Positions 6,679-15,332 of a stretch of 64,000 nt of DNA are shown here, in pieces (the first letter of the stretch is position 1; the number at the start of each line of letters is the position of its first letter). Under the pieces are notes generated by a model that saw only the letters and a program-made list of their open reading frames with translations, searched no databases and had not been told where the DNA came from. A program made the position numbers and the translations under genes. Source of the DNA: Roseomonas elaeocarpi (GTDB taxonomy: Bacteria > Pseudomonadota > Alphaproteobacteria > Acetobacterales > Acetobacteraceae); NCBI RefSeq assembly GCF_042433915.1, contig NZ_JBHLUN010000007.1, positions 186,001 to 250,000 of the forward strand. Reading direction: 5' to 3'.

Positions 6679-8934
6679 ATGAAGGTGCTGCAGCCGCAGC
6701 CCGCCCATCCGCTGCTGCGGCGCCTCGACGCGCTGACCCGGCGACTCGACCGCTGGTCGATCAGCCTGTCGCCGCGCGCCGCCAGCCTCAGCGAAGGGGT
6801 GCGCGCCGCCGCCGCCTGCGCCCTGGTGATCCTCCTGATGGAGGTGACCGGCCAAGCCGAGCTGTCCTGGGCGGCGGTGGCGGCGCTGTGGACCTGCCTC
6901 GCCGATCCCGGCGGGCCCAGCCGGGCGCGGGCGCGGCTGCTGATGGGCTACGCCGCCACTTCCACGGTTTTCGCGCTGGCCGGGGCCGGGGCCGGGATGC
7001 TCGGCTGGGCGGCGGTGATCCCGGTGGTCTTCGCCTGCACCTTTCTCGGCAGCATGGGGCGCCTTTACGGCCAGGCGGTGACCCAGGCCGGGCTGCTGGC
7101 GGCGGTGGCCTGCGTGGTGGCGGCCGACCAGCCCTTCGCCGACGGCTGGGCGTTGCTGCGCTTCGGGCTGAGCTTCGTGGGCGGCGCGCTCTGGGCATTG
7201 GTTCTCAGCCTGACCCTGTGGCGCATCCATCCTTTCCGCCCCGCCCGTCGCGCGGTGGGCGAGGCGTTCCGTGCCCTGGCCGAGCTCACCGCCGACCTCG
7301 CCGCCCTGCCGCCCATGCCCGATGCCGCGGCGGGCAGCGCCTGGGCCCGCCACGCCCGCCAGCACCGGCGCGCGGTGCGCCTGGCCATCGAGGCCGCCCG
7401 CACCGCGCTTGACGGGGCGCTGCGCGACCGCGGCCTGGTGGAAACCACCGGCCGGCTGCTGCTGGCGCTCGAGGCGGCGGAGCGGATCTTTGCCCGGCTG
7501 ATCGTGCTCGAGGACCAGCTGGAGGAAGGCGCCTCCCGGGGCGCCGCGCCGGCTTCCGCCACGCCCGTCCGGGCCATGCGGCAGCTGGCCGCGCTGCTGC
7601 ACCGGGAAGCGCGGCTGCTCACCGCGGCCGAGCCGCCCGGCGCGCGCATGGAAGCGGCGCTGGCGCAGTTCGAGGCACTGCTCGGCACCGAGACGTCGCG
7701 CCCGGGCGCGGTGCCGGGGGCAGCGTCGGCGGCGACACCGGACGCGGCAACGGCGGGAAGCGCCCCTGGAGCGCCCCCTGGAGCGCCCCCGGGAACGGCC
7801 CCGGGAACGACCCCTGGCATGATCCCTGGAACGACCTCGGGCACGCCCCCAGGAACGCCCCTCGAAACGCCCCCTGGCACGGCGCTGGGCCTGGACACGC
7901 TGCGCGCCGTGGCGGCGGAGCTGCGCGCGATGCTGGGTGCGGCGCCGCTGCCGCCTTCGCGACAGCCGGTGGCGGTGCTGGGCTGGCGGGGCGCGCTGGC
8001 GGCGCTGCGCAACAATCTCGGCTGGGGGTCGCTGGTGTTCCGCCACGCCCTGCGCTCGGCCGTGCTGGTGGTGGTCGCCGTGCTCGTCACGCGCTGGCTG
8101 CACCTGCCGCAGGCCTACTGGGCCACCATGGCGGTGGTGCTGGTCCACCAGCCCGAGATCGCCACCACCTGGCCCCGCGCGGTGGAGCGCGCGGTGGGCA
8201 GCGTGCTGGGCGGGTTGCTGGCGGTGCTGCTGGGCTGGCTCCTGCCCGGACCCACGGCGCTGACGCTGGCGGTGTTTCCCTTGGCCATGGTCACCATGGC
8301 GCTACGCCCCGTCAGCTACGCCCTGTTCGTGTTCTTTCTCACGCCGCTCTTCGTGCTGCTGGTGGACCTGTCGCATCCGGGCGGCGCGCAGGCCTCGCTC
8401 GCGGGGCTCAGGGCGCTGGACAACGTCCTGGGCAGCGCCCTGGCGCTGGGCGGGGCGCTGCTGCTCTGGCCCGACCGGGCGCCGCACCGGCTGCGCTTCG
8501 CCCTGGCGGACGCGCTCTCGGCCAACGGTGCCTACGCCGCCGCGGTGTTCGGCGCCCCGGGCGCGGAGCGCGACGCGGCCCGTCGCGCCGCCGGCCTCGC
8601 CAGCACCAACGCCGAAACGGTGCGCGAGCGCGCGGCCCGCGAGCCACGGCGCAGCGCCGCGCAGCTCGAGGCCGCGGCCAGCCTGCTGACGCTGCAGCGC
8701 CGCCTGGCGGGCGTCAGCACCACGGCCTGGCTGCAGCCCGAGGCACCCGCGCCGGCGGGCTTCGGCGCCTGGGTTGCGGCGGCCACCGTCGCCATCGCCC
8801 GGGCCCTGCGTGAGGCGCAGCCGCCCGCCACCCTGCCGCCCGCCCCGGGCGAGGGCGCGCTGCCGCCCTCGGCTCGCCGCACCGCCGAGCTGCTGCGGCT
8901 GATGCACCAGGCGGGCGGGCGCTTCCTGGCCTGA
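6679..8934 (+). CDS. FUSC-family inner-membrane protein (aromatic acid efflux type)
   Basis: 751-residue protein from ATG 6679 with two copies of the FUSC layout. Each has a cluster of hydrophobic segments followed by a soluble helical part: roughly 30-170 with a first cytosolic region, then about 450-590 with a second. Relatives (FusC, AaeB, YccS) export aromatic carboxylates with a membrane-fusion partner, but no AaeA-like gene is adjacent. The cytosolic linker carries a Pro-Gly-Thr-rich stretch at 361-400, encoded by ten 12-bp repeats. The in-frame extension upstream of 6679 overlaps the previous gene and lacks family features. Confidence 0.8.
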   Translation: MKVLQPQPAHPLLRRLDALTRRLDRWSISLSPRAASLSEGVRAAAACALVILLMEVTGQAELSWAAVAALWTCLADPGGPSRARARLLMGYAATSTVFALAGAGAGMLGWAAVIPVVFACTFLGSMGRLYGQAVTQAGLLAAVACVVAADQPFADGWALLRFGLSFVGGALWALVLSLTLWRIHPFRPARRAVGEAFRALAELTADLAALPPMPDAAAGSAWARHARQHRRAVRLAIEAARTALDGALRDRGLVETTGRLLLALEAAERIFARLIVLEDQLEEGASRGAAPASATPVRAMRQLAALLHREARLLTAAEPPGARMEAALAQFEALLGTETSRPGAVPGAASAATPDAATAGSAPGAPPGAPPGTAPGTTPGMIPGTTSGTPPGTPLETPPGTALGLDTLRAVAAELRAMLGAAPLPPSRQPVAVLGWRGALAALRNNLGWGSLVFRHALRSAVLVVVAVLVTRWLHLPQAYWATMAVVLVHQPEIATTWPRAVERAVGSVLGGLLAVLLGWLLPGPTALTLAVFPLAMVTMALRPVSYALFVFFLTPLFVLLVDLSHPGGAQASLAGLRALDNVLGSALALGGALLLWPDRAPHRLRFALADALSANGAYAAAVFGAPGAERDAARRAAGLASTNAETVRERAAREPRRSAAQLEAAASLLTLQRRLAGVSTTAWLQPEAPAPAGFGAWVAAATVAIARALREAQPPATLPPAPGEGALPPSARRTAELLRLMHQAGGRFLA
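7759..7878. repeat. 10 x 12-bp in-frame repeat in the FUSC gene
   Basis: Ten consecutive 12-bp units of the form (A/G)CG-CCC-CCT-GGA, encoding four-residue units T/A-P-P/T-G. Phase is exact across all ten. The repeat lies in the linker between the two FUSC halves. Confidence 0.85.
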
Positions 8935-9036
8935 CGCGCCCGCTTGCCGTAACCTCGCGCCCCGGAACTCCGCCCCGGAACTTCGCCCCCCGGCAGGTGC
9001 CGGGCGCGCGGACGGGCAGATCAAGGAACACCGGGC

Positions 9037-9789
9037 ATGATCGTTCTCGTGACGGGCGCCACCGCCGGCTTCGGCGCGGCCATCGCGCACCGCTTCGCCG
9101 CCGACGGGGCGCGCATCATCGCGGCCGGCCGCCGGGCCGAGCGGCTCGACGCGCTGCGCCGGGAGATCGGCGAGGACCGCGTCCTTCCCATGGTGCTGGA
9201 CGTGCGCGACCGTGAGGCCGTGGCCAAGGCCGTGGAGTCGCTGCCCGCCGACTGGGCCGAGATCGACCTGCTGGTGAACAATGCCGGCCTGGCCAAGGGC
9301 CTCGGTCCGGCCCAGGAAGCCGACCTCGACGACTGGGACGCCATGGTGGACACCAACGTGAAGGGGCTGGTCTACGTCACCCGCGCGGTGCTGCCCGGCA
9401 TGGTGGCGCGCAACCGCGGCCACATCGTCAACATCGGCTCCACCGCGGCCGAATGGCCTTATGCCGGCGGCAACGTGTACGGCGCCACCAAGGCCTTCGT
9501 GCATCAGTTCTCGCTGAACCTGCGCACCGACCTGTTCGGCACGGCCGTGCGGGTGACCGACGTGCAGCCGGGCCTGGTCGGCGGCACCGAGTTCAGCAAC
9601 GTCCGCTTCGGCGACGACGCCAAGGCGGCCGCGGTCTATGCCGGCGCCGATGCGCTGACGCCCGAGGACATCGCCGACACCGTGCACTGGGTCGCCAGCC
9701 GCCCGGCGCGGGTGAACGTGAACACCCTCCAGGTGATGCCGGTCTGCCAGAGCTTCGCGGGGCTGAAGGTCAACAAGCCGGGGCAGTAA
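9037..9789 (+). CDS. SDR oxidoreductase, YdfG-like (3-hydroxy acid / serine dehydrogenase type)
   Basis: 250-residue classical short-chain dehydrogenase. The cofactor motif TGATAGFG is at residues 6-13 and NNAG at 81-84. The catalytic Ser135, Tyr148 and Lys152 are all present. Overall sequence and the C-terminal PARVNVNTLQVMPVCQSF block match YdfG/YMR226c enzymes, which use NADP to oxidise L-allo-threonine, serine or 3-hydroxy acids and can reduce malonic semialdehyde. ATG at 9037. It follows the FUSC gene by 102 bp and may be transcribed separately. Confidence 0.88.
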   Translation: MIVLVTGATAGFGAAIAHRFAADGARIIAAGRRAERLDALRREIGEDRVLPMVLDVRDREAVAKAVESLPADWAEIDLLVNNAGLAKGLGPAQEADLDDWDAMVDTNVKGLVYVTRAVLPGMVARNRGHIVNIGSTAAEWPYAGGNVYGATKAFVHQFSLNLRTDLFGTAVRVTDVQPGLVGGTEFSNVRFGDDAKAAAVYAGADALTPEDIADTVHWVASRPARVNVNTLQVMPVCQSFAGLKVNKPGQ

Positions 9790-10055
9790 GCGGAACCACC
9801 GGTGGGGGAGGGCGGAACGGTCCACCCGCCTCCGCTCGGGGGATTGACCGGGTAGGCTGCCCGGGTGGGTTGCCGCGGGGACGTGCCGGTGGGCTGCCCG
9901 GCGCAGGCAGTTCGGCACCCTCCGTGAGTGCCCGCCCGCCCGCACTGTCCGAGCGGTGACGCGCCGGGGACGGGCGCTCCGCCCGTCCGGCCAGGAGGTT
10001 CAGGCGCCGGGGCGGCGGGGCTGCGGCGCCCGGTATTCTTCGGGGGAAATCGTTC

Positions 10056-10517
10056 ATGGACCTGCGCGAGGCGACACCGGACGACGCCGACGGCATGAGC
10101 CGCGTCCTGCGCGAGATCATCGCGGCAACCGGGCGGGAACGTCCCAGCGATCCCGACTTCGTGCTGCGGAACTACGTCCGGAACCCTGCCGGCATCCGCT
10201 GCTCCGTCGCGGTGGAGGAGGACGGCGCGGTGCTGGGCTTCCAGTCGCTGATCCGGGCGACGGCGGGGAACCGCTACGGCGTGCCGGAAGGCTGGGGGAT
10301 CATCGGCACCCACATCAGTCCGAGCGCCCATCGCCGGGGCGTCGGAACCGCGCTCTTCGCCAGCAGCCGGGCCGCCGCGGCGGGGGCGGGGCTGCGGAAG
10401 ATCGACGCCTATATCGGCGCCGCCAACGAGGCCGCGCTCCGCTACTACGAGGCGGTCGGGTTCCGGACCTACCGCGAAACCGCGGACACGGTGCAGAAGG
10501 TCTTCGAGCTCGGCTGA
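10056..10517 (+). CDS. GNAT family N-acetyltransferase
   Basis: 153-residue single GNAT domain (MDLREATPDDADGM). The acetyl-CoA pyrophosphate loop is RRGVGT at 93-98, followed by a helix and the C-terminal YYEAVGFRTYRE strand. It resembles phosphinothricin/methionine sulfone acetyltransferases of the PAT type, but the acceptor cannot be assigned. The start at ATG 10056 follows GGGGGAAATC. An 8-bp repeat array begins about 70 bp after the stop. Confidence 0.8.
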   Translation: MDLREATPDDADGMSRVLREIIAATGRERPSDPDFVLRNYVRNPAGIRCSVAVEEDGAVLGFQSLIRATAGNRYGVPEGWGIIGTHISPSAHRRGVGTALFASSRAAAAGAGLRKIDAYIGAANEAALRYYEAVGFRTYRETADTVQKVFELG

Positions 10518-10585
10518 GCGTTTCGGGCCCGGCCGTCGCGGCGGCCGACCGGCCCTTGTGTGACACCGGTGACATGCGACGTGGC

Positions 10586-10641
10586 GGCCCACCGGCCCAC
10601 CGGCCCACCGGCCCACCGGCCCACCGGCCCACCGGCCCACC
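10586..10641. repeat. 7 x 8-bp tandem repeat (GGCCCACC)
   Basis: Seven perfect head-to-tail GGCCCACC units between the acetyltransferase (+) and the ArsB-type transporter (-). Similar shorter words (GACCCACTGAGCC) are duplicated at about 10710-10740. Not self-complementary enough to be a terminator. Confidence 0.9.
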
Positions 10642-10772
10642 GGCCATGGGGCGGTACCGGCGGCAGGCGACACATTCCCGCGGCGGCGTCCGTCCGACTC
10701 ACCTGGCCGACCCACTGAGCCGACCCACTGAGCCAGCCCACCAGGCCACGCGGGGGCGCATCGCGGTCAGGG

Positions 10773-12017
10773 CTAGAGGGCGAGCGCCCCCAGCGCGAGC
10801 ATCAGGGCCGGCAGCATCACCAGCACGCCCAGCCGCAGGAACTGCCCGTCGCTGACCGTCAGGCCCTCTCGCCGGATCACCGCCATCCAGAGGATGGTGG
10901 CCAGCGAACCCGTGACCGACAGGTTCGGCCCGAGGTCCACCCCGATCAGGATCGCCCCCGGCAACACCCCCGCACCGCCCGCCGCCTGCACCACGGCCCC
11001 TGCGAGCAGCCCGGCGGGCAGGTTGTTGGTCACGTTGGTGCCGAGGCCCACGATCGCCCCGGCGGCCAGGGCGGTCCCGGTGCCGCCACCCCGCACCAGC
11101 CCGGCCAGCGCCCCCACGGCCCCCGTGGCTTCCAGCGCCTCCACCAGCACGAAGAGCCCGGCCACCAGCGGCAGGATACCCCAGGAAATGCCGCCGAGGA
11201 TCGGCCCGAAGCCCCGGCGCGTCGTCAGCGCCACGGCCAGCGCCGTCGCGCCCGAGGCCAGAAAGGTCGGCCAGCCCAGATCGATCCCGGCCGCGGAAGC
11301 GCTCAGCATCGCCACCACCGTCGCGCCGATCCCGACGCCCGCCACCCGGCCGCCCCGCGACAGCGGCACCGGCGCGACCGCCGGCGCGATCGGCTCGGCC
11401 AGCACCCGCCGCTGCGTCAGCCAGAGGCTCGCGTAGGTCGCGGCGATCGCCGCCGCCGAGGGCAGGGTGAAGCGCAGCAGCCACTCCCCGAGCGGCGGCA
11501 TGTGCCCGCCGAACACCACGAGGTTCGCCGGGTTCGAGATAGGCAGCACGAAGGAGGCCGCGTTGCTCACGAAGGCGCAAGCGTAGAGGTGCGGCATCGG
11601 CTTCGCGCCCGCCGCCCGCGCCGCCGCCAGGACGGCGGGCGTCAGCACCACCGCCGTGGCGTCGTTGCTCAGGAAGGCCGTGGTCAGCACGCCCACGCCG
11701 TAGACCACGGCCAGCAGGCGCGTGCCCGAGCCGTGTGCCGCCCGCACCGCGAAAACCGCCAGCCAATCGAACAACCCTTCCCGGCGGCCGACCTCGGCCA
11801 GCAGCATCATTCCCAGCAGGAAAAGGTAGACGTCGCGGCCCCGCAGCACGCCGCGCCAGGCCAGCTCGGGCGGCAGCAGCCCGGTCAGGACCAGGGTCGC
11901 GGCACCCGCCACCGCCCAGACCGCTTCGGGCCAGCGGAACGGCCGCAGGATCACCCCCGCCGTTGCCAGCAGGGCGACGAGCCACACCGCGGGGGCGGGG
12001 GCGATCAGGGCTGACAT
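10773..12017 (-). CDS. ArsB/NhaD-type ion transporter
   Basis: 414-residue integral membrane protein with about 10-11 hydrophobic segments. The paired conserved regions FLSNDATAVVLTPAVLAAA and GTNVTNNLPAGLLAGAVV each match one half of the ArsB/NhaD/CitM superfamily inverted repeat. It most resembles ArsB-annotated arsenite exporters, but no arsR, arsC or arsA is nearby, so the substrate (arsenite, Na+/H+ or an organic anion) is open. The start (ATG 12017) lies 10 bp after the MFS stop, so the two genes form one operon. Confidence 0.8.
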   Translation of the reverse strand: MSALIAPAPAVWLVALLATAGVILRPFRWPEAVWAVAGAATLVLTGLLPPELAWRGVLRGRDVYLFLLGMMLLAEVGRREGLFDWLAVFAVRAAHGSGTRLLAVVYGVGVLTTAFLSNDATAVVLTPAVLAAARAAGAKPMPHLYACAFVSNAASFVLPISNPANLVVFGGHMPPLGEWLLRFTLPSAAAIAATYASLWLTQRRVLAEPIAPAVAPVPLSRGGRVAGVGIGATVVAMLSASAAGIDLGWPTFLASGATALAVALTTRRGFGPILGGISWGILPLVAGLFVLVEALEATGAVGALAGLVRGGGTGTALAAGAIVGLGTNVTNNLPAGLLAGAVVQAAGGAGVLPGAILIGVDLGPNLSVTGSLATILWMAVIRREGLTVSDGQFLRLGVLVMLPALMLALGALAL

Positions 12018-12027
12018 GGAGGCTGCC

Positions 12028-13344
12028 TCAGGCGGAGGGCTGGGCCACGGCGCCCGCGGGTGGTGACGGCCGGTCGGCGCCCGCGCGCTCCGGCAGGGTT
12101 TCCGGCATCAGCAGGAGGTAGCCCAGGAAGCCCGCCGCGGCGATCGCCCCCAGCACGAGAAAGGCGGCGGAGTACCCCGCCCAGACGATCACGCCGCCGG
12201 CCAGGCTGGCGCTCAGCGCCGCACCCAGGCCCTGCGCCGTGGCCACCGCGCCCTGGCTCACGTTGAAGCGCCCCGTCCCGCGCGTCAGGTCCGCCACCAC
12301 CACGGGAAACAGCGCGCCGAAGATCCCGGCGCCCACCCCGTCCAGCGTCTGCACGCCCAGCAGCCAGGCCGGATGGTCGGAGACGGGGTAGAGCAGCCCG
12401 CGCAGCGCCAGCACGCCAAAGGCGGCCAGGAAGATCGGCTTGCGCCCCCAGCGGTCGGCCCGGGCGCCCACCAGCATCGCCATCGGCACCATCACGCACT
12501 GCGCCGCCACGATGCAGGCCGCGATCAGCGAGGTGGCGTGGTCCTTGCCCACCACCTGCGTCAGCTTCTGCCCCACGGTCGGCAGCATCGCCGCGTTGGC
12601 CAGGTGAAAGCTGGCCATGAGCGCCGCGAAGATCAGCAGCGGCCGGCAGGTGAGCAGCGCCTTCCAGGCGGAGGGTTCCTCGTGCCCGTCCTTGCCGTCC
12701 TGCTCCTCCCCCATCCCGCGCGCCAGGTCGTCGTTGATCGCCCGGGCAGGGATCAGCAGCATCGCCCCGATGCTCGCCGCGGCGAGCCCGGCCATGATCC
12801 AGAACACCACCACCGGCCCGAAGGCGTAGGCCGTGACGGCGGCGAGCGCCGCTGAGGCCGCGTTGCCCCCGTGGTTGAAGGCCTCGTTGCGTCCGATCCG
12901 GCGGGAAAAGGCTTTCGGGCCCACCACGCCGAGCGTGATCGCGGCCAGTGCCGGCGGGAACACCGCCCCGGCGATGCCGGCGAGCGACTGCGTCGCCGCG
13001 ACGGCGTAGAAGCCGGAGATGAAGGGCAGCGCAAGGCAGCTCACGGTCACGGCCAGGGCGGCCGCGACGACCACGGCGCGCTTGTGCCGGGTGCGGTCGA
13101 TCAGCGCGCCGGCCGGGGTCTGCGCGACGAGGCCGGCGATGGCGGCGATGGTGATGACCAGCCCGATCGTCGCCTCGTTCCAGCCCCGCTCCGGCCCCCG
13201 CACCGCGAGGAGGTAGATGGCGAGGTAGGGGCCGAGCCCGTCCCGCACGTCCGCCAGGAAGAAGTTGAGCGCATCCAGGCCCCGCGCGATGCGCCCGGGT
13301 GGCTCCCCCATGGTGGCCTGGGACGGGGCGGCGGCAGGGGACAT
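12028..13344 (-). CDS. MFS transporter
   Basis: 438-residue major facilitator protein with 12 predicted membrane segments. The motif-A region after TM2 is DRTRHKRAVVV, and the second half repeats it with GARADRWGRKP. First gene of the operon with the ArsB-type transporter. Start placed at ATG 13344 (MSPAAA); ATG 13311 (MGEPPGR) is a close alternative. The upstream in-frame stretch is Pro/Ala/Arg-rich and was left out. Substrate unknown; the pairing with an ArsB-type pump suggests shared detoxification or organic-acid export, by inference only. Confidence 0.85.
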   Translation of the reverse strand: MSPAAAPSQATMGEPPGRIARGLDALNFFLADVRDGLGPYLAIYLLAVRGPERGWNEATIGLVITIAAIAGLVAQTPAGALIDRTRHKRAVVVAAALAVTVSCLALPFISGFYAVAATQSLAGIAGAVFPPALAAITLGVVGPKAFSRRIGRNEAFNHGGNAASAALAAVTAYAFGPVVVFWIMAGLAAASIGAMLLIPARAINDDLARGMGEEQDGKDGHEEPSAWKALLTCRPLLIFAALMASFHLANAAMLPTVGQKLTQVVGKDHATSLIAACIVAAQCVMVPMAMLVGARADRWGRKPIFLAAFGVLALRGLLYPVSDHPAWLLGVQTLDGVGAGIFGALFPVVVADLTRGTGRFNVSQGAVATAQGLGAALSASLAGGVIVWAGYSAAFLVLGAIAAAGFLGYLLLMPETLPERAGADRPSPPAGAVAQPSA

Positions 13345-13628
13345 GGGGGATCTCTGGGTGGCAGGAGCTGCAACGCGCGTCGCCGTGGCCCGGTTTGCTT
13401 CACCCTTCCGGGAAGCCGGCGGCCGGGCTGGCGCCGATCCGGAGGTGCGCGGACCCGGGCGGGCGAGGTTGATGCGCGAACCGAGGCGGGTCGGACCCTG
13501 GAGCGCCGGGCTTTCCACCGTTGCCAACCCGGCCTGCGCCTCCGCCTTGCCGGAAGCACGGTCCGGCCGCTGCCGGATGGCCTCCGCGCCGCCGTCGTGG
13601 CATGGCTTGCCGGGGACGGGAGGGCGCG

Positions 13629-14255
13629 ATGAGCCTGCAGCTATGGCTGGTCTACCTCGCCGCAGCGATGGGGCTTTCGCTCACGCCGGGGCCGAACGGG
13701 CTGCTCGCCCTGACCCATGGCGCCCGCTTCGGCCTGCGGCCGACCGTTTGGACGGTGCTCGGCGGCGCGCTGGGCTTCCTGCTGCTGATCGCGGCCTCGC
13801 TCGCCGGCATGGGGGCGCTACTCGCGGCCTCGGGAACGGCGTTCACGGCAGCGAAGTGGGTTGGTGCCGCCTACCTCGTGTTTCTCGGCGTGCGGCTGTG
13901 GCGCTCCCCGGCGCCGGTGGTGGTCACCGGGGCCTCCGGGCGGCCCGGGCGGGAGGTGGCCCGGCCGCTGCGGCTGTTCGCGGACGGGTTCCTCGTCGCG
14001 GCGTCGAACCCCAAGGCGATGCTGTTCTTCGCGGCCTTTCTGCCGCAGTTCATGGTGCCCGGCACCGCCTTCGCCTCGCAGTTCCTGCTGCTGGGCGGCA
14101 CCTTCGCGGTGGTGGAGGTGATCTACGAGCTGCTGCTGGCCGGTCTCGCGGGCCGGATCGCGCCCTGGCTCGCGCGCCATGCGCGGCTGTTCAACCGCGT
14201 GACGGGCGGCACCTTCGTGGGGATCGGGGCGGTGCTGGCCAGCGCGAGCCGCTGA
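13629..14255 (+). CDS. LysE/RhtB family amino-acid exporter
   Basis: 208-residue membrane protein with six hydrophobic segments and the LysE/RhtB N-terminal motif LSLTPGPNGLLALTHGARFG at about residues 16-35. The central SNPKAMLFFAAFLPQF block is typical. Family members export lysine, homoserine, threonine or similar. Start at ATG 13629, preceded by GGGAGGGCG. Divergent from the MFS gene, which starts 284 bp away. Confidence 0.9.
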   Translation: MSLQLWLVYLAAAMGLSLTPGPNGLLALTHGARFGLRPTVWTVLGGALGFLLLIAASLAGMGALLAASGTAFTAAKWVGAAYLVFLGVRLWRSPAPVVVTGASGRPGREVARPLRLFADGFLVAASNPKAMLFFAAFLPQFMVPGTAFASQFLLLGGTFAVVEVIYELLLAGLAGRIAPWLARHARLFNRVTGGTFVGIGAVLASASR

Positions 14256-14486
14256 CGCCGGGCGCGGGGCTGCGCGGGCCAGGGGCGTCGGAACGGTCGG
14301 CTCCCGCGGCCGCAATCCCGCCCGTCGCGCGGACCGGCGCCGCGGCTGACCGCCAGGGACGGGCCGCTCAGGACGCGGGCGAGGCGGCAGGCCTGACCAC
14401 CGGAGCCCGGCGGCGTGGCGGCCCCTCCGGATCGGGGCGCGGCGTTGCCGGAACCCTCCGGTCAGCGGCCACCCCGATGGTACACC

Positions 14487-15332
14487 TCAGACCCGGAAGC
14501 CGCGCAGCGCCGCGAGGGGGGTCACCCCTTCCGCCGCGGCCAGCGCGTCGAGGCTGTCGGGCGCCAGCGCGGCGCTGAGGCCGTTGAGCACCCAAACGCA
14601 GTCCAGTCCCGAGTTCCGCGCGCCCGCCAGGTCGGTGCGCGGCCCGTCGCCGATCGCCAGCGTCCGCTCCGGCGCGGTGCCCAGGCGGCGCAGCACCGGG
14701 CCGTAAACGGTGGGATCGGGCTTGCCGACCTCGAAGATCTCGCGCTGGCCCATCTCCCGGTACACGTCGGCGAAGGCGCCGGCGCAGAGCAGCACCTGAC
14801 CGTTCACCACCACCTCGCGATCGGGGTTCACGCAGACCATGGGCAGGTTGCGCGCAGCACAGGCGGCCAGAACCTCGCGGTAAGGTTCGGTGCTGGTGGG
14901 GCCGAGTGCCGGGTCGGGGCCGGTGTTGAGCAGGAAGTCGGCCTCGGCCACCTGGCTGACCAAGTCGAGCTCGACATCCTCGATCACGCTGAGGTCGGTG
15001 GCCGGGCCCAGGTGATAGGCGCGGCGGCCCAGCGCCGCGAACCAGGGATGGGTGCGGCCGTGCAGCAGCTCCCACGTCACCTCGCCCGAGGTCACCACCG
15101 CGTCGTAGTGGTCAGGACCCAGGCCGTAGCCGGCGAGCTGCCGCTCCACCACCCAGGAGCGGCGCGGGGCGTTGCTGAGAAAGACGAGGCGCTTGCCGCG
15201 CTCGCGCACCAGCAGCAGCGCTTCCGTGACGCCCGGATAGGCGGTGACGCCGTCATGCACCACGCCCCAAAGGTCCACCACGAAGCCGTCGTAGCGGTCG
15301 AGCAGCGGCGTGATGCCGTCCAGGATATCCAT
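14487..15332 (-). CDS. HAD-superfamily subclass IIA hydrolase (TIGR01459 type)
   Basis: 281-residue phosphatase-like protein of the NagD/PGP branch. Motif I is DLWGVVHDG (nucleophile Asp20), motif II VFLSNAPRR, motif III lysine in VGKPDP, and motif IV AIGDGPRTDLAG. This HAD group is widespread in alphaproteobacteria with unassigned substrate. The start codon shares one base with the pyrD stop (TGATG at 15334-15330), so translation is probably coupled to pyrD. Confidence 0.88.
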   Translation of the reverse strand: MDILDGITPLLDRYDGFVVDLWGVVHDGVTAYPGVTEALLLVRERGKRLVFLSNAPRRSWVVERQLAGYGLGPDHYDAVVTSGEVTWELLHGRTHPWFAALGRRAYHLGPATDLSVIEDVELDLVSQVAEADFLLNTGPDPALGPTSTEPYREVLAACAARNLPMVCVNPDREVVVNGQVLLCAGAFADVYREMGQREIFEVGKPDPTVYGPVLRRLGTAPERTLAIGDGPRTDLAGARNSGLDCVWVLNGLSAALAPDSLDALAAAEGVTPLAALRGFRV

